Origin: Alphaproteobacteria bacterium
GTDB lineage: Bacteria > Pseudomonadota > Alphaproteobacteria > RS24
Assembly: GCA_949498175.1 (NCBI GenBank)
Contig: CATDDF010000118.1
Coordinates: 1-49,999 of the forward strand
Reading direction: 5' to 3'
Length of the DNA: 49,999 nt
This document shows positions 36,668-45,346 of the stretch, piece by piece. The position numbers and the translations under genes were made by a program. Every line of letters starts with the position of its first letter. The first letter of the stretch is position 1. Below the pieces are notes generated by a model. The model did no database searches. It was given only the letters and a program-made list of their open reading frames with translations, and had not been told where the DNA came from.

Positions 36668-37960
36668 TCACCCACGCTTGCGCAGCAGCGCCAAATAGAA
36701 CCCGTCCATATTTTCATCCGGCGTGAAACGTTTGGGCGGTGTCGTTTCATCAAGGGCAAAGTCATGGCGGGCTTCAAGAAATTGCGCGATCTGTGCTTCG
36801 CCTTCTTGCGGCTGCAAAGAACATACGCCATAGGCCAAAAAGCCGCCCGGTATCACCCAATCGGCGGCGCGCGCCAAAAGCGCGGCTTGCAGGTCCACCA
36901 GCTTGGCCATGGCGGCGGGGCTACGATGGCGCAATAAGTCAGGATGGCGGCGCAGCGTGCCGGTAGCGGTGCACGGCGCGTCCAGCAAGACAGCGTCATA
37001 GGGGTCGCGCGGCGTCCAGTCCAGCGCATTGGCGGCGACAAGCTCGGCGGACATATGCGTGCGCTTCAGATTATCGGCGAGACGCTGCAGCCGCGTCTTG
37101 GATATATCGAGCGCGGTTACTTTGTGACCGGCAGCCGCCAATTGCATGGTCTTGCCGCCCGGCGCGGCGCATAAATCGAGCACATCTGCCGGCGCGTCCA
37201 GCATCGCCGTCAAAGCCGGTGCAAGCTGACCGGCAGCGGCGTTTTGCACCCAGAAATCACCTTCGGTAAATCCGGCAAGCTTGGTTATATTGGTGCCTTC
37301 AGCAAGCCGGATATGGGTCGGGCTGACGCTTTGCCCGGCAGATTGCCCGCCATGCTGTGCCAGCCAGTTTTCGGCGGCAGCGGGGTTTTTGAAACACAAA
37401 TCGAGCGGCGGCGTATGGGCAAGACTGGCCGCGATGGCCATGGCTTTGTCGCGCCCATAAAATTCTTGCCAATTGGCGCGCAGCCAATCGGGAATATTGG
37501 CCAGCGGGTCGGGCGCCGGCACAGTGCCGCTTTCTTGCGCGCGGGACATATTGCGCAGCACCGCATTAATCAGTCCGCGATAGGGTTGTTCGCGCCGTCC
37601 CGTTGCGGCCACGGTCTCGTGCAAAGCGGCATGGGCGGGCACGTTCATATATAAGAGTTGCGCCGCGCCAATGAATAAAAGCGGCTGCGCCAGAGAGTTG
37701 CGCGGCGGCATTTTTTTGACCAATGACTTTAAGAAATCTTCAATCTCGCCAAAATGCCGGAGCGCCGCCTGCACTATGGCATCGGCCAGATTGCGCTCGC
37801 TATCGTTTAAATCGCTCAATTTATCGCGCGCTTCATCCAGTGTTTTGCCGCGCATAATGGCCCCCAACATGGCGGCGGCGGCGCGCCGTGCGCTGTTTTT
37901 GCCGCGGCCTTTATTGGGGCCGCTGCCGGTTTTGCGCGGCTCATTTGCTTGCGAACTCAT
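36668..37960 (-). CDS. rsmB: RsmB, 16S rRNA (cytosine-967-C5) methyltransferase (Sun/Fmu)
   Basis: SAM-dependent m5C967 methyltransferase. The N-terminal NusB-like RNA-binding domain (residues 20-150: RRAAAAMLGAIMRGKTLDEA, PYRGLINAVLRNM) is followed by the Rossmann methyltransferase domain with VLDLCAAPGGKTMQLA. Two catalytic Cys motifs: LLDAPCTATGTLRRHPD and GVCSLQPQEGE. I chose ATG 37960 (MSSQANEPRK); the frame stays open to 38104 but that part overlaps the divergent SDHAF4 gene. 430 residues is normal. Confidence 0.95.
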   Translation of the reverse strand: MSSQANEPRKTGSGPNKGRGKNSARRAAAAMLGAIMRGKTLDEARDKLSDLNDSERNLADAIVQAALRHFGEIEDFLKSLVKKMPPRNSLAQPLLFIGAAQLLYMNVPAHAALHETVAATGRREQPYRGLINAVLRNMSRAQESGTVPAPDPLANIPDWLRANWQEFYGRDKAMAIAASLAHTPPLDLCFKNPAAAENWLAQHGGQSAGQSVSPTHIRLAEGTNITKLAGFTEGDFWVQNAAAGQLAPALTAMLDAPADVLDLCAAPGGKTMQLAAAGHKVTALDISKTRLQRLADNLKRTHMSAELVAANALDWTPRDPYDAVLLDAPCTATGTLRRHPDLLRHRSPAAMAKLVDLQAALLARAADWVIPGGFLAYGVCSLQPQEGEAQIAQFLEARHDFALDETTPPKRFTPDENMDGFYLALLRKRG

Positions 37961-38012
37961 GTCGCGGTTACACCATCTTGGCAAGCCGCCCGCAAGCCCC
38001 CATATCTCGCAT

Positions 38013-38201
38013 ATGGAAAAAACCGATAAGACAGAGGCAGAAAAACGCCGAGCGGCGCAACAAGCCGCTTTGAAAGAAGCGGCGGAACGCCGCGCTGCGC
38101 TCACCTCCGGCCCGCGCCCGAAAGAAAAGGGCGGGCAAGACGGCCCCGAGCCGACGCGCTATGGCGATTGGGAAAAAGCCGGCATTGTCTCTGATTTTTG
38201 A
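38013..38201 (+). CDS. DUF1674 / SDHAF4-like succinate dehydrogenase assembly factor
   Basis: 62 residues, Lys/Glu/Ala-rich, ending with the family signature GPEPTRYGDWEKAGIVSDF. The human and yeast relatives (SDHAF4) bind the flavinylated SdhA and help join it to SdhB. I chose ATG 38013; a much longer open frame upstream overlaps rsmB antisense and is not credible. It lies 52 bases from the divergent rsmB start. The last five codons and stop open a run of four near-identical 15-base units (see repeat). Confidence 0.92.
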   Translation: MEKTDKTEAEKRRAAQQAALKEAAERRAALTSGPRPKEKGGQDGPEPTRYGDWEKAGIVSDF

Positions 38202-38246
38202 GTCTCTGATTTTTAAGCTTCCGATTTTTGAGTTTCTGACTTTTAA
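38187..38246 (+). repeat. Four tandem 15-bp units, each encoding (V/A)-S-D-F-stop
   Basis: Units: 38187-38201 GTCTCTGATTTTTGA (the true end of the SDHAF4 gene), 38202-38216 with TAA, 38217-38231 with an Ala codon and TGA, and 38232-38246 with TAA. All keep the same reading frame and each ends in a stop. This looks like duplication of the gene's 3' end by slippage, with drift. Readthrough of the first stop would reach a second stop after four codons. Confidence 0.85.
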
Positions 38247-38315
38247 ACCTTGAGCTTTATGGCGTGCCTCGCTTAGGATTTCAGCCTGTATTTTCAGAGT
38301 CTTGGGGAGGACGTC

Positions 38316-39452
38316 ATGATTGACATTTCAGGTGAGTGCGCGGCACGCTTCAATGCGGCGAAGGACGTGATGGCGCAATCGATTGCTGCAGGCGATGATA
38401 TTGGTGCGTCATTTGCCGTTTCGCTTGACGGCGAGATGGTGGTCGATATATGGGGTGGCACGCTGGATGCGGAAGGCACGCAAGCTTGGCAGCAAGACAC
38501 CATCGTCAATGTTTATTCGACCACCAAGCCCATGTCGTTTCTATGCGCGCTGGTTCTCGCCAGCCGCGGGCTTTTAGATTTTGATGAAAATGTCGCGCAT
38601 TACTGGCCCGAATTTGCCGAGAACGGTAAAGACGAGGTTAAAATCTGGCATGTTATGAACCATGCGGCCGGCCTGTCGGGCATGGATGTCATGGTGACGC
38701 CCGAGGAGATGTATGATTGGGATAAAATGACCGGCCTGTTGGCGGCGCAAGCGCCGTGGTGGGAGCCAGGCAGCGCGGTCGGCTATCACGCCATTACGCA
38801 AGGCTATTTGATCGGCGAAATTGTCCGGCGCATTAGTGGTAAAACATTGGGACAATTTTTTCGCGACGAGATTGCCAAGCCGCTCGAGGCCGATTTCTTC
38901 ATCGGCGTGCCGGACAGTGAATTTCATCGCATCGGCAAATTGACGCCCTTTGGCGATGGCGAGGCCGAAGCGATTGCTGACAGCGCGTCGATTGCCGCCC
39001 GCACCTTCCGCAGCCCGTTTTCTCCGGCCCGCTATAGCTGGACCGATGATTTCCGCCGCGCTGAATTGCCCGCTTTAAACGGCCACGGCAATGCGCGCTC
39101 AGTGGTGCGCACCCACACGCCCTTGGCCTGCGGCGGTAGCGCTTTCGGGGTTGATTTAGTGTCGCCTGAAATGGCCAAAGCGGTCATGACACCGCGCATT
39201 TCGGGCCATGATATGGTGCTGCAAATACCCGTCCAATTCGGTCTCGGTTACGGCATTGTGTCTGATGATGTGCCTTTGGCGCCCAATAAAAATACCTGTT
39301 TTTGGGGCGGCTGGGGCGGCTCGCTGGTGGTGGTTGACCAAGATGCTGGCCTTTGCGCAGCGTTTGTGATGAATAAAATGGGCGAGGGCACGACCGGTGA
39401 TATGCGCGCCATCAGCCTTTTGCACACCGTGTTTGCCGCGCTCGCCGATTAG
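38316..39452 (+). CDS. Serine beta-lactamase-like hydrolase (EstB/LACTB group)
   Basis: Serine hydrolase of the beta-lactamase/class C PBP fold. The nucleophile motif is YSTTKP (Ser68-x-x-Lys71), and a Tyr in the second motif lies in GYHAITQGYLIGEIVRRISG. No signal peptide is seen; it starts MIDISGECAARF, so it is probably cytoplasmic, like EstB-type esterases. A real beta-lactamase would be exported. SD GGGGAGG precedes ATG 38316. 378 residues fits. Ester or peptide substrate unknown. Confidence 0.85.
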   Translation: MIDISGECAARFNAAKDVMAQSIAAGDDIGASFAVSLDGEMVVDIWGGTLDAEGTQAWQQDTIVNVYSTTKPMSFLCALVLASRGLLDFDENVAHYWPEFAENGKDEVKIWHVMNHAAGLSGMDVMVTPEEMYDWDKMTGLLAAQAPWWEPGSAVGYHAITQGYLIGEIVRRISGKTLGQFFRDEIAKPLEADFFIGVPDSEFHRIGKLTPFGDGEAEAIADSASIAARTFRSPFSPARYSWTDDFRRAELPALNGHGNARSVVRTHTPLACGGSAFGVDLVSPEMAKAVMTPRISGHDMVLQIPVQFGLGYGIVSDDVPLAPNKNTCFWGGWGGSLVVVDQDAGLCAAFVMNKMGEGTTGDMRAISLLHTVFAALAD

Positions 39453-39518
39453 CACGCAAATTTTCAATTCAACCGCAGGTTGCTGGCAGCGCGTCAGCAA
39501 TCGCGTTAACTTATTTTT

Positions 39519-39628
39519 GGCTCTAACTCAATATTGCTTAAGAACCGGCCCTCGGGTCGGGTCTTTCGCTAAATAAAATACCGCTCGCGGAAATAGGCGA
39601 GACTATCTTGAGCAATCGAGTTAGAGCC
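39519..39628. repeat. 110-bp element bounded by a 22-24-bp imperfect inverted repeat
   Basis: The left arm (39519-39542, starting GGCTCTAACTC) is the near-perfect complement of the right arm (39607-39628, ending GAGTTAGAGCC). Between them lie a small CTCGC/GCGAG hairpin and GC-rich pieces. Directly after it, 39632-39649 forms a perfect seven-pair hairpin CCCGACA-CTGA-TGTCGGG. No matching target duplications flank the arms. It could be a structured leader RNA of the nuclease gene or a decayed mobile element. Beyond it, nothing else is seen in the 39453-39678 gap. Confidence 0.7.
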
Positions 39629-39678
39629 CGGCCCGACACTGATGTCGGGTTGAGGCTGAAAGTTGAGGGAGTTTGAAA

Positions 39679-40110
39679 ATGCGCGTTTTGAGTGTGATTT
39701 GTGTCTTATTCTTGTCGCCGCTGATAAGCGCGGCGCAGGCCAAACAGGTTTTGCCCGGCCCGTTCCCGTTTGAGCTTGTGGAGGTGATTGACGGCGATAC
39801 GTTTCGCGCCCGTGTCGATATTTGGCTCGGCCAAACCGTCACGGTGAAAGTGCGGCTGAAAGGCGTTGATACGCCGGAAATGAACGGCAAATGCGCGGCT
39901 GAGAAAAAATTGGCGCGGCAAGCCAAAGCCTTTGCCGAAAACTGGCTCAGAAAAAACCAAGCGCAGCTGACAAACGTCCATTACGGCACATATGCGGGGC
40001 GCGTGCTGGCCACGGCGCAGATAGTAAACGGCGACAGCCTGTCGGCTGCGCTGCTTTCTGAAAATCTCGCCAAGCCTTATCGCGGGCGGCGCGCCCAATG
40101 GTGCGCTTGA
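39679..40110 (+). CDS. Secreted thermonuclease-like (SNase) protein
   Basis: Staphylococcal-nuclease-fold protein. The N-terminal signal peptide is about 20-22 residues (RVLSVICVLFLSPLISAAQA). OB-fold blocks are VIDGDTFRARVDI and VKVRLKGVDTPE, which carries the catalytic Arg and Glu, with AGRVLATA giving the second Arg. 143 residues is compact but complete. I chose ATG 39679, with GGGAG upstream; a TTG at 39673 is also possible. The product is predicted to act in the periplasm or outside the cell. Upstream is the 110-bp inverted-repeat element. Confidence 0.9.
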   Translation: MRVLSVICVLFLSPLISAAQAKQVLPGPFPFELVEVIDGDTFRARVDIWLGQTVTVKVRLKGVDTPEMNGKCAAEKKLARQAKAFAENWLRKNQAQLTNVHYGTYAGRVLATAQIVNGDSLSAALLSENLAKPYRGRRAQWCA

Positions 40111-42057
40111 TTAATCGGCGCGGTTTTGTCTGTTGTCGATAAGGTCATCGACCACGGCCGGATCGGCCAATGTTGAGGTATCGCCCAAATTGGAAAAATC
40201 ATCTTCGGCAATTTTTCGTAAGATACGCCGCATGATTTTGCCCGAGCGTGTTTTCGGTAGGCCGGGGGCAAATTGAATGAGATCGGGCGAGGCAATCGGA
40301 CCGATTTCTTTTCGTACCCATTGAACCAGCTCGGCTTTCAAATCATCATCGCCCGCCAATCCGGCATTCAAAGTGACATAGCAATAAATGCCTTGGCCTT
40401 TAATGTCGTGCGGATAACCGACCACGGCGGCTTCGGCCACTTGGCCATGCGCCACCAGCGCGCTTTCCACTTCCGCCGTGCCCAGCCGATGGCCGGAAAT
40501 ATTCAGCACATCATCGACGCGGCCGGTAATCCAATAATAGCCGTCTTCGTCGCGGCGGCAGCCATCGCCGGTGAAATAAAAGCCCGGATATTGTGAGAAA
40601 TAAGTTTCGATAAAACGCTTATGGTCGCCATAAACGGTGCGCATTTGCCCGGGCCAGCTATCGGTAATGCATAAATTGCCCGAAGCCGCGCCCGTTAATT
40701 CCTTGCCATCGGCATCGACCAGCATCGGCTTCACACCAAAGAAAGGCCGTGTCGCCGAGCCGGGCTTCAGCGCGGTGGCGCCGGGCAGAGGCGTGATGAG
40801 AATGCCGCCCGTTTCGGTTTGCCACCATGTGTCGACAATCGGGCTTTTGCCTTCACCGACGACATTATAATACCACAGCCAGGCTTCCGGATTGATCGGC
40901 TCACCGACCGAGCCGAGAAGCCTTAAACTGTCGCGCTTGGTGGCTTTAACCGGCCCATCGCCTTCGCGCATCAGCGCGCGCAAAGCGGTCGGCGCCGTGT
41001 AGAAAATATTGACCTGATGCTTGTCGCATACCTGCCAAAAGCGCGAATTGTCCGGATAGTTCGGCACGCCCTCAAACATTAAACTGGTCGCGCCATTGGC
41101 CAGCGGCCCATAGACAATATAAGAATGACCCGTCACCCAGCCGACATCGGCTGTGCACCAATAAATATCGCCGTCTTTATAGTCGAACACATATTGATGC
41201 GTCATCGAGGCATAGACCATATAGCCGCCGGTCGTGTGCAGCACACCTTTCGGTTTGCCGGTCGAACCGGACGTATAAAGAATGAAAAGCGGGTCCTCGG
41301 CATTCATTTCTTCGGCCGGGCAATCTTTATCGGCTTTTTCTTTTTCTTGGTGATACCAGACATCGCGCCCGTCTTGCATGGCCACGCCGGCGCCGGTGCG
41401 CTCCACGACAATCACGCTGGTGACATCGGGGCATTGGGCGAGCGCTGCATCGGTATTGGCTTTCAGCGGAATTTTTTTGCCGCCGCGCACGCCCTCATCG
41501 GCTGTGATGACGCATGTGCTGTCGCAATCGAGAATGCGCCCGGCCAAAGCGTCGGGTGAAAAGCCGCCAAACACCACGGAATGCACCGCGCCAATGCGCG
41601 CGCAGGCCAGCATGGCATAGGTGGCTTCGGGTATCATCGGCATGTAAATGGTGACGCGGTCACCCTTTTTGACGCCTTGCGCTTTCAGCACATTGGCAAA
41701 TTTGCACACTTCTTCGTGCAATTGGGCGTAGGTGATGCGCGCGTCTTGGGTTGGCTCATCGCCCTCCCAAATAATCGCCACTTGGTCGCCGCGCGTCTCG
41801 ACATGGCGGTCAACGCAATTGACGCAGGCGTTTAACGTGCCGTCCTCATACCATTTAATCGACACGTCATCCTTGCCGTAATGGGTGTTTTTGACTTTTG
41901 AAAACGGCTTTATCCAATCAATGCGCCGGCCGTGCTCGGCCCAAAACCCGCCCGCATCCTCAAGGCTGCGCGCATACATGTCTTGATATTGCGCGTCATT
42001 GACCAGCGCCGCATCGGCAAGCGCTTGTGATACCTGAAAAACCTGCTCATCTGCCAT
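40111..42057 (-). CDS. acs: Acs, acetyl-CoA synthetase
   Basis: Converts acetate, ATP and CoA to acetyl-CoA through acetyl-AMP. AMP-forming family motifs: [24 protein letters not shown] (P-loop-like A3), [17 protein letters not shown], and the C-terminal [15 protein letters not shown] with the Lys that is acetylated in this family to switch activity off. I chose ATG 42057, six bases after GGGAG; the ATG at 42063 is too close to it, and the frame runs open to 42198. 648 residues is normal. It starts 62 bases beyond the Rieske gene. Confidence 0.97.
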   Translation of the reverse strand: MADEQVFQVSQALADAALVNDAQYQDMYARSLEDAGGFWAEHGRRIDWIKPFSKVKNTHYGKDDVSIKWYEDGTLNACVNCVDRHVETRGDQVAIIWEGDEPTQDARITYAQLHEEVCKFANVLKAQGVKKGDRVTIYMPMIPEATYAMLACARIGAVHSVVFGGFSPDALAGRILDCDSTCVITADEGVRGGKKIPLKANTDAALAQCPDVTSVIVVERTGAGVAMQDGRDVWYHQEKEKADKDCPAEEMNAEDPLFILYTSGSTGKPKGVLHTTGGYMVYASMTHQYVFDYKDGDIYWCTADVGWVTGHSYIVYGPLANGATSLMFEGVPNYPDNSRFWQVCDKHQVNIFYTAPTALRALMREGDGPVKATKRDSLRLLGSVGEPINPEAWLWYYNVVGEGKSPIVDTWWQTETGGILITPLPGATALKPGSATRPFFGVKPMLVDADGKELTGAASGNLCITDSWPGQMRTVYGDHKRFIETYFSQYPGFYFTGDGCRRDEDGYYWITGRVDDVLNISGHRLGTAEVESALVAHGQVAEAAVVGYPHDIKGQGIYCYVTLNAGLAGDDDLKAELVQWVRKEIGPIASPDLIQFAPGLPKTRSGKIMRRILRKIAEDDFSNLGDTSTLADPAVVDDLIDNRQNRAD

Positions 42058-42119
42058 GGCCATCTCCCTTGTTCTTATGGCTGGAGAGTAGAATAGGAAA
42101 GCCGCATCTTGCAAGCCTG

Positions 42120-42509
42120 TCAGGGTTGTTCGGTCGATAGATAAATATGGCCGGCGCGCGCGCTCAAGGCGACGCGCCTGAGATTTTGGCCGCGACACGG
42201 GCCGTCAAAACACGCGCCGTCAAAATGAAAGCGCGCGCCATGCGCCGAGCAAATCAGCGCATCGCCATCGGCGCTTAAAAAACGATCGGGAAAGGTCTCC
42301 AACGGCAACCCCATATGCGGGCATTGATTGACAAAGCCGGTGAGCGCGTCGCCGCGCCGCCATATGATGAGCTCAAGCTTTTCATCATCGTCGCCGTAAA
42401 GCGTAAAGCCGCGCGCCGCGTCGGGCGGCATATCGGCCAGCGTGCAAATTTCCCGCTCTTCTTGCGGCCACCAAGCGGGCGCGGTTTTACTTATAGGGGT
42501 TTTCGGCAT
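42120..42509 (-). CDS. Small Rieske [2Fe-2S] protein
   Basis: Rieske ferredoxin-like domain. Cluster ligands: CPHMGLPLE and, 17 residues later, [19 protein letters not shown], the usual C-x-H ... C-x2-H pairs. The start is uncertain; ATG 42509 ([14 protein letters not shown]) gives 129 residues but no strong ribosome-binding site, and it overlaps the end of the EVE gene by 23 bases. There is no signal peptide, so it is likely a cytosolic electron carrier or domain of an oxygenase system. Its partner is not visible here. Confidence 0.85.
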   Translation of the reverse strand: MPKTPISKTAPAWWPQEEREICTLADMPPDAARGFTLYGDDDEKLELIIWRRGDALTGFVNQCPHMGLPLETFPDRFLSADGDALICSAHGARFHFDGACFDGPCRGQNLRRVALSARAGHIYLSTEQP

Positions 42510-42927
42510 TGGGGTTGAGGCCGGCCATTTTGCAAACATATGTCCATTCTTTAGCCGTCACCGGCTGCACGGAAAGTCTGGAATTATTGACCAGCACCAT
42601 ATTTTCCAAGTTCGGGTCGGCTTTTATTTCGGCTAAGGTAACGTGATGGGCGGCGGTCTCAAGGGCCACAATATCGACCATGCCGAAGCGGCCTTTCGGG
42701 TCCGTATGGTCGGGATAATGTTCCTTAATCACTTCAACCGAGCCCATAATGCGCTTTTCATTGACCGAGTGATAAAAAAATCCCTTATCGCCCAGCTTCA
42801 TCGCTTTCATGTGTTTATTGGCGAGAAAATTCCTGACCCCGTCCCAATGCTCGCCCTTGCCTTTGCGGTCGAGCTGGTCTTGCCAGCCCCATGTATTGGG
42901 TTCGGATTTGAAAAGCCAATAAGCCAT
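42487..42927 (-). CDS. EVE-domain protein (THYN1/YTH-like fold)
   Basis: 146-residue EVE domain (PUA/YTH-like fold): MAYWLFKSEPNTWGWQDQLDRKG, then HWDGVRNFLANKHMKAMKLGDKGFFYHS and LVNNSRLSVQPVTAKEWTYVCKMAGL. EVE domains bind modified bases in nucleic acids in the characterised cases. It is clustered with YciI and gpsA, a common alphaproteobacterial order. It starts 11 bases after the YciI gene. Confidence 0.93.
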   Translation of the reverse strand: MAYWLFKSEPNTWGWQDQLDRKGKGEHWDGVRNFLANKHMKAMKLGDKGFFYHSVNEKRIMGSVEVIKEHYPDHTDPKGRFGMVDIVALETAAHHVTLAEIKADPNLENMVLVNNSRLSVQPVTAKEWTYVCKMAGLNPNAENPYK

Positions 42928-42938
42928 TTTACGCTTCC

Positions 42939-43232
42939 TTATGCATTGGGGTCTGAAAGCCCGCCGATCAAATGGTTCCAGCGGCGGATTTCCACCGCTT
43001 CAAACAGCCCCGCTTTATGATAGGGGTCATTATCGACAAAGGCTTGCGCCTCTTGGCGCGTCGCCACATCGAGCAGCAATAAAGTGCCGATCATGGTCTC
43101 GCCATCATCGGTTGTAAACGGGCCGGCGGTTTTCACCCCGTCCTGCGCCAACACATAAGCGACATGGTCTGCGCGGTTTTCCAGCCGCAAAGCTTCGCTG
43201 TCGGGTTTGTCGAAAGCCATAATCACATACAT
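42939..43232 (-). CDS. YciI family protein
   Basis: 97-residue dimeric alpha/beta-barrel (YCII) protein: MYVIMAFDKPDSEALRLENRADHVAYV with the conserved His, and TLLLLDVATRQEAQAFVDNDPYHKAGLFEAVEIRRW. AGGAG sits eight bases before ATG 43232; the frame is open to 43295 but that part overlaps gpsA. Members are thought to be small enzymes or binding proteins; the role here is unknown. It lies between gpsA and the EVE gene. Confidence 0.92.
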   Translation of the reverse strand: MYVIMAFDKPDSEALRLENRADHVAYVLAQDGVKTAGPFTTDDGETMIGTLLLLDVATRQEAQAFVDNDPYHKAGLFEAVEIRRWNHLIGGLSDPNA

Positions 43233-43242
43233 GTTTCGCTCC

Positions 43243-44247
43243 TTAAATCTCGCGGGTAATCGGACGCGCCAGCAGTTCGGCAATCGCTTCATCAACGCTC
43301 ATTGTGCCGCTGACGATCGCATTGACGGCGCGGCAAATCGGCATATCTAGGCCATGTTTTTCGGCCAATTGGGCGACCGCTGCGGCGCTCATCGCCCCTT
43401 CCGAAACGGAATTGCGTGCGCCCAAAACGGTTGCGGCATCGGCCCCTTGCCCAAGCGCGTGGCCGAGGGAAAAATTGCGTGATTGGGTGCTCGAACAGGT
43501 CAATATCAAATCGCCCAAGCCCGACAGGCCGCCCAAAGTTTCGTTTTGCGCCCCCAATGCCTCGCCCAAGCGGCTCATTTCGGCAAAGCCGCGCGCCGTC
43601 ACCGCGGCGCGGGCGCTTTCGCCCAGCTTTTTGCCGTCGACAATGCCGCAGGCAATGGCGAGCACGTTTTTAATGGCGCCGCCAATTTCGGCGCCGATAA
43701 TATCATCGCTCAAATAGGGACGAAAATGCGCCGTGCCGATATGGCGCGCCAAATAATCACCCAGCGCATCATCCGAGACCGCCAAAGTAACGGCGGTCGG
43801 CAAGCCGCGCGCCACATCGGCGGCAAAGCTGGGGCCCGACAAGACGGCGATTTGCGCGCGCGGCCAAGTTTCGGCGGCGACATCTGACATCAGTTTGAGG
43901 CTATCGCGCTCAATGCCTTTGGCGCATAAAACCAGCATGGCCTTTTTATTGTGCTGCGCCAGTTGAGCCAGCACCGGACGGGCAAATTGCGCCGGCACGA
44001 CCATGAGAATAATATCCGCGCTCGCCATATCAGCAAGGTTTTCGGTCGCCTGAACGGCCTCGGGCAGGGCGATGCCGGGCAGAAATGGTTTGTTTTCACG
44101 GGTCTGATTAATGGCGCTGACGGTTTCGGCTTCATTGGCCCATAAAGTCACGGCCCCGTGTTTTTGTGCCAACACACAGGCCAGCGCCGTGCCCCAAGCC
44201 CCGCCGCCGAGCACCGCCATATGTGGTTGGTTTTGCGCTTTTGTCAT
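43243..44247 (-). CDS. gpsA: GpsA, glycerol-3-phosphate dehydrogenase [NAD(P)+]
   Basis: Makes sn-glycerol 3-phosphate from DHAP for phospholipid synthesis. The NAD-binding motif is GGGAWGTALA (residues 14-23). Others: LCAKGIERDSLKLMSDV, LSGPSFAADVARGLPTAV, GAIKNVLAIACGI and GLGDLILTCSSTQSRNFSLG. I chose ATG 44247 with GGAG and GGGG just upstream. 334 residues is normal. It is the first gene of the gpsA-YciI-EVE-Rieske block. tsaD, often its direct neighbour in alphaproteobacteria, lies 1.35 kb away beyond the tetR island. Confidence 0.96.
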   Translation of the reverse strand: MTKAQNQPHMAVLGGGAWGTALACVLAQKHGAVTLWANEAETVSAINQTRENKPFLPGIALPEAVQATENLADMASADIILMVVPAQFARPVLAQLAQHNKKAMLVLCAKGIERDSLKLMSDVAAETWPRAQIAVLSGPSFAADVARGLPTAVTLAVSDDALGDYLARHIGTAHFRPYLSDDIIGAEIGGAIKNVLAIACGIVDGKKLGESARAAVTARGFAEMSRLGEALGAQNETLGGLSGLGDLILTCSSTQSRNFSLGHALGQGADAATVLGARNSVSEGAMSAAAVAQLAEKHGLDMPICRAVNAIVSGTMSVDEAIAELLARPITREI

Positions 44248-44372
44248 AACCCCGAACTCCTCCATCACGCATAGCCGTCCCCCAAGCAAGTTGCAAGCCC
44301 TTAGCGTGAGCGCTTGGGCGATAAGGGAAAACGGGGCTTATCCACTGCTGTGGAAAGCTTTTGCCAAATCAG

Positions 44373-44394
44373 TGAATAATTTATTGATTGTTCA
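44373..44394. promoter_or_regulatory. 22-bp dyad upstream of tetR (site O1), probable TetR operator
   Basis: Left half TGAATAA and right half TTGTTCA (complement TGAACAA) are separated by eight bases; six of seven positions match. A second site with the same half-sequence and the same 22-bp length lies at 45218-45239. It begins 47 bases before the tetR ATG, where an autoregulatory operator would sit. Confidence 0.62.
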
Positions 44395-44419
44395 TTTTTT
44401 TCTGGTTAAGTTAAGGGTC

Positions 44420-45076
44420 ATGTCAGAATCGGACACCACACGCGAAAAGATTATCGATGCGGCGCGCGAGCGTTTCAGCCATTATGGCTATCCCAAAACC
44501 ACCATCGCCGAGCTGGCCGATGATTGCGCAATGTCACCCGGGAATATATACCGGTTTTTCAAGGGCAAGATTGATATTGCGGTGGAAATCGCGCGGCGTG
44601 AGGCGCTGTCGGCGGTGGAGGTGATTGAGGCGGTCCTCGATTGTCCGGTGCGCTCGTCGCGCCAACGGCTTGAAGAAGTGGTGTTTGCCGATTTGCGCTA
44701 TACCTTCCATTTGCTGGAAAACCGACCGAAAACACTGGAATTGGCGCAAATTGTCGTTTCCGATCGGCCGCAATTCCAAATTGAAAGCCTACGTCGCGAG
44801 CGCCGCGTGTTTCAGCGCATTTTGCACGAAGGCCAGGCGTCGGGCGAGTTTTTCATTGAAAATGTCGCCTCCACCACCATTGCGCTTCACGCAGCAACCA
44901 CCAAATATCGTTATGCGCAGCTGTTTACCAACCAAACTCTGGCCGAATTGGAACGCGAATTGGCCCATGTCATGACCGTTATTATGCGCGGTTTAATGCC
45001 GGCTAAAGACGGTAAACCGGTGGCCGAGACGATTATTCCTCCGGAAGAAGCCGGGCAATTGGCCAATGTCTCGTAG
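44420..45076 (+). CDS. TetR/AcrR family transcriptional regulator
   Basis: 218 residues. The N-terminal helix-turn-helix domain (residues 5-60) reads TREKIIDAARERFSHYGYPKTTIAELADDCAMSPGNIYRFFKGKIDIAVEIARR, the classical TetR fold. The C-terminal ligand-binding part (about 70-200) is helical and ends with a short Pro/Glu tail; no known ligand class is recognisable. I chose ATG 44420; AAGGG lies close by. It is not part of the conserved gpsA or tsaD neighbourhoods. Two similar 22-bp dyads flank it, suggesting that it controls itself and the downstream mini-protein/hairpin transcript. Confidence 0.93.
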   Translation: MSESDTTREKIIDAARERFSHYGYPKTTIAELADDCAMSPGNIYRFFKGKIDIAVEIARREALSAVEVIEAVLDCPVRSSRQRLEEVVFADLRYTFHLLENRPKTLELAQIVVSDRPQFQIESLRRERRVFQRILHEGQASGEFFIENVASTTIALHAATTKYRYAQLFTNQTLAELERELAHVMTVIMRGLMPAKDGKPVAETIIPPEEAGQLANVS

Positions 45077-45217
45077 CGTTTATTTTCACCGATAAGCCAT
45101 AAAAATCATAAAAAAATATCACAAATCGCCGCTTTTAACCGGTGAATATCAGCTTCATCCTAATTTATGTCGCTTTTTCAAACAGTTAGAGTGCAACAAA
45201 AGCTTCATAAAAAATAT

Positions 45218-45239
45218 TGAATAAATTTCAAAATATTCA
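45218..45239. promoter_or_regulatory. 22-bp dyad upstream of the mini-protein promoter (site O2)
   Basis: Left half TGAATAA and right half ATATTCA (complement TGAATAT), eight bases apart, share the layout and length of O1 at 44373-44394. It ends at the base before the -35 hexamer of the promoter at 45240, so a bound protein would contact or block RNA polymerase. Confidence 0.6.
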
Positions 45240-45268
45240 TTGTTTTTTATTATCGGACATGCTATATA
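45240..45268 (+). promoter_or_regulatory. Strong sigma-70-type promoter of the mini-protein/hairpin transcript
   Basis: TTGTTT (45240-45245), a 17-base spacer, then TATATA (45263-45268) preceded by an extended -10 TGC. The reading TATAAT at 45265 is also possible with a 19-base spacer. It sits in a strikingly A+T-rich gap (45077-45340) that otherwise holds no gene. Transcription would start near 45275, about 70 bases before the ATG of the mini-protein. Confidence 0.68.
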
Positions 45269-45346
45269 ATAGGCATAGCGGAAAGACAGTTATCTTGTGT
45301 CGGCCCGTTATAGAAGATGAACCCGAAACGCAGCGAGAATAGAACC

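Noticed and set aside
39519-39628. Interpretation as a recently inserted MITE
   Set aside because: Flanks (ttattttt and cggcccga) show no target duplication and no second copy was noticed in the window; kept only as an inverted-repeat element.
42058-42119. Possible riboswitch upstream of acs
   Set aside because: The gap is only about 60 bases and shows no conserved aptamer pattern.
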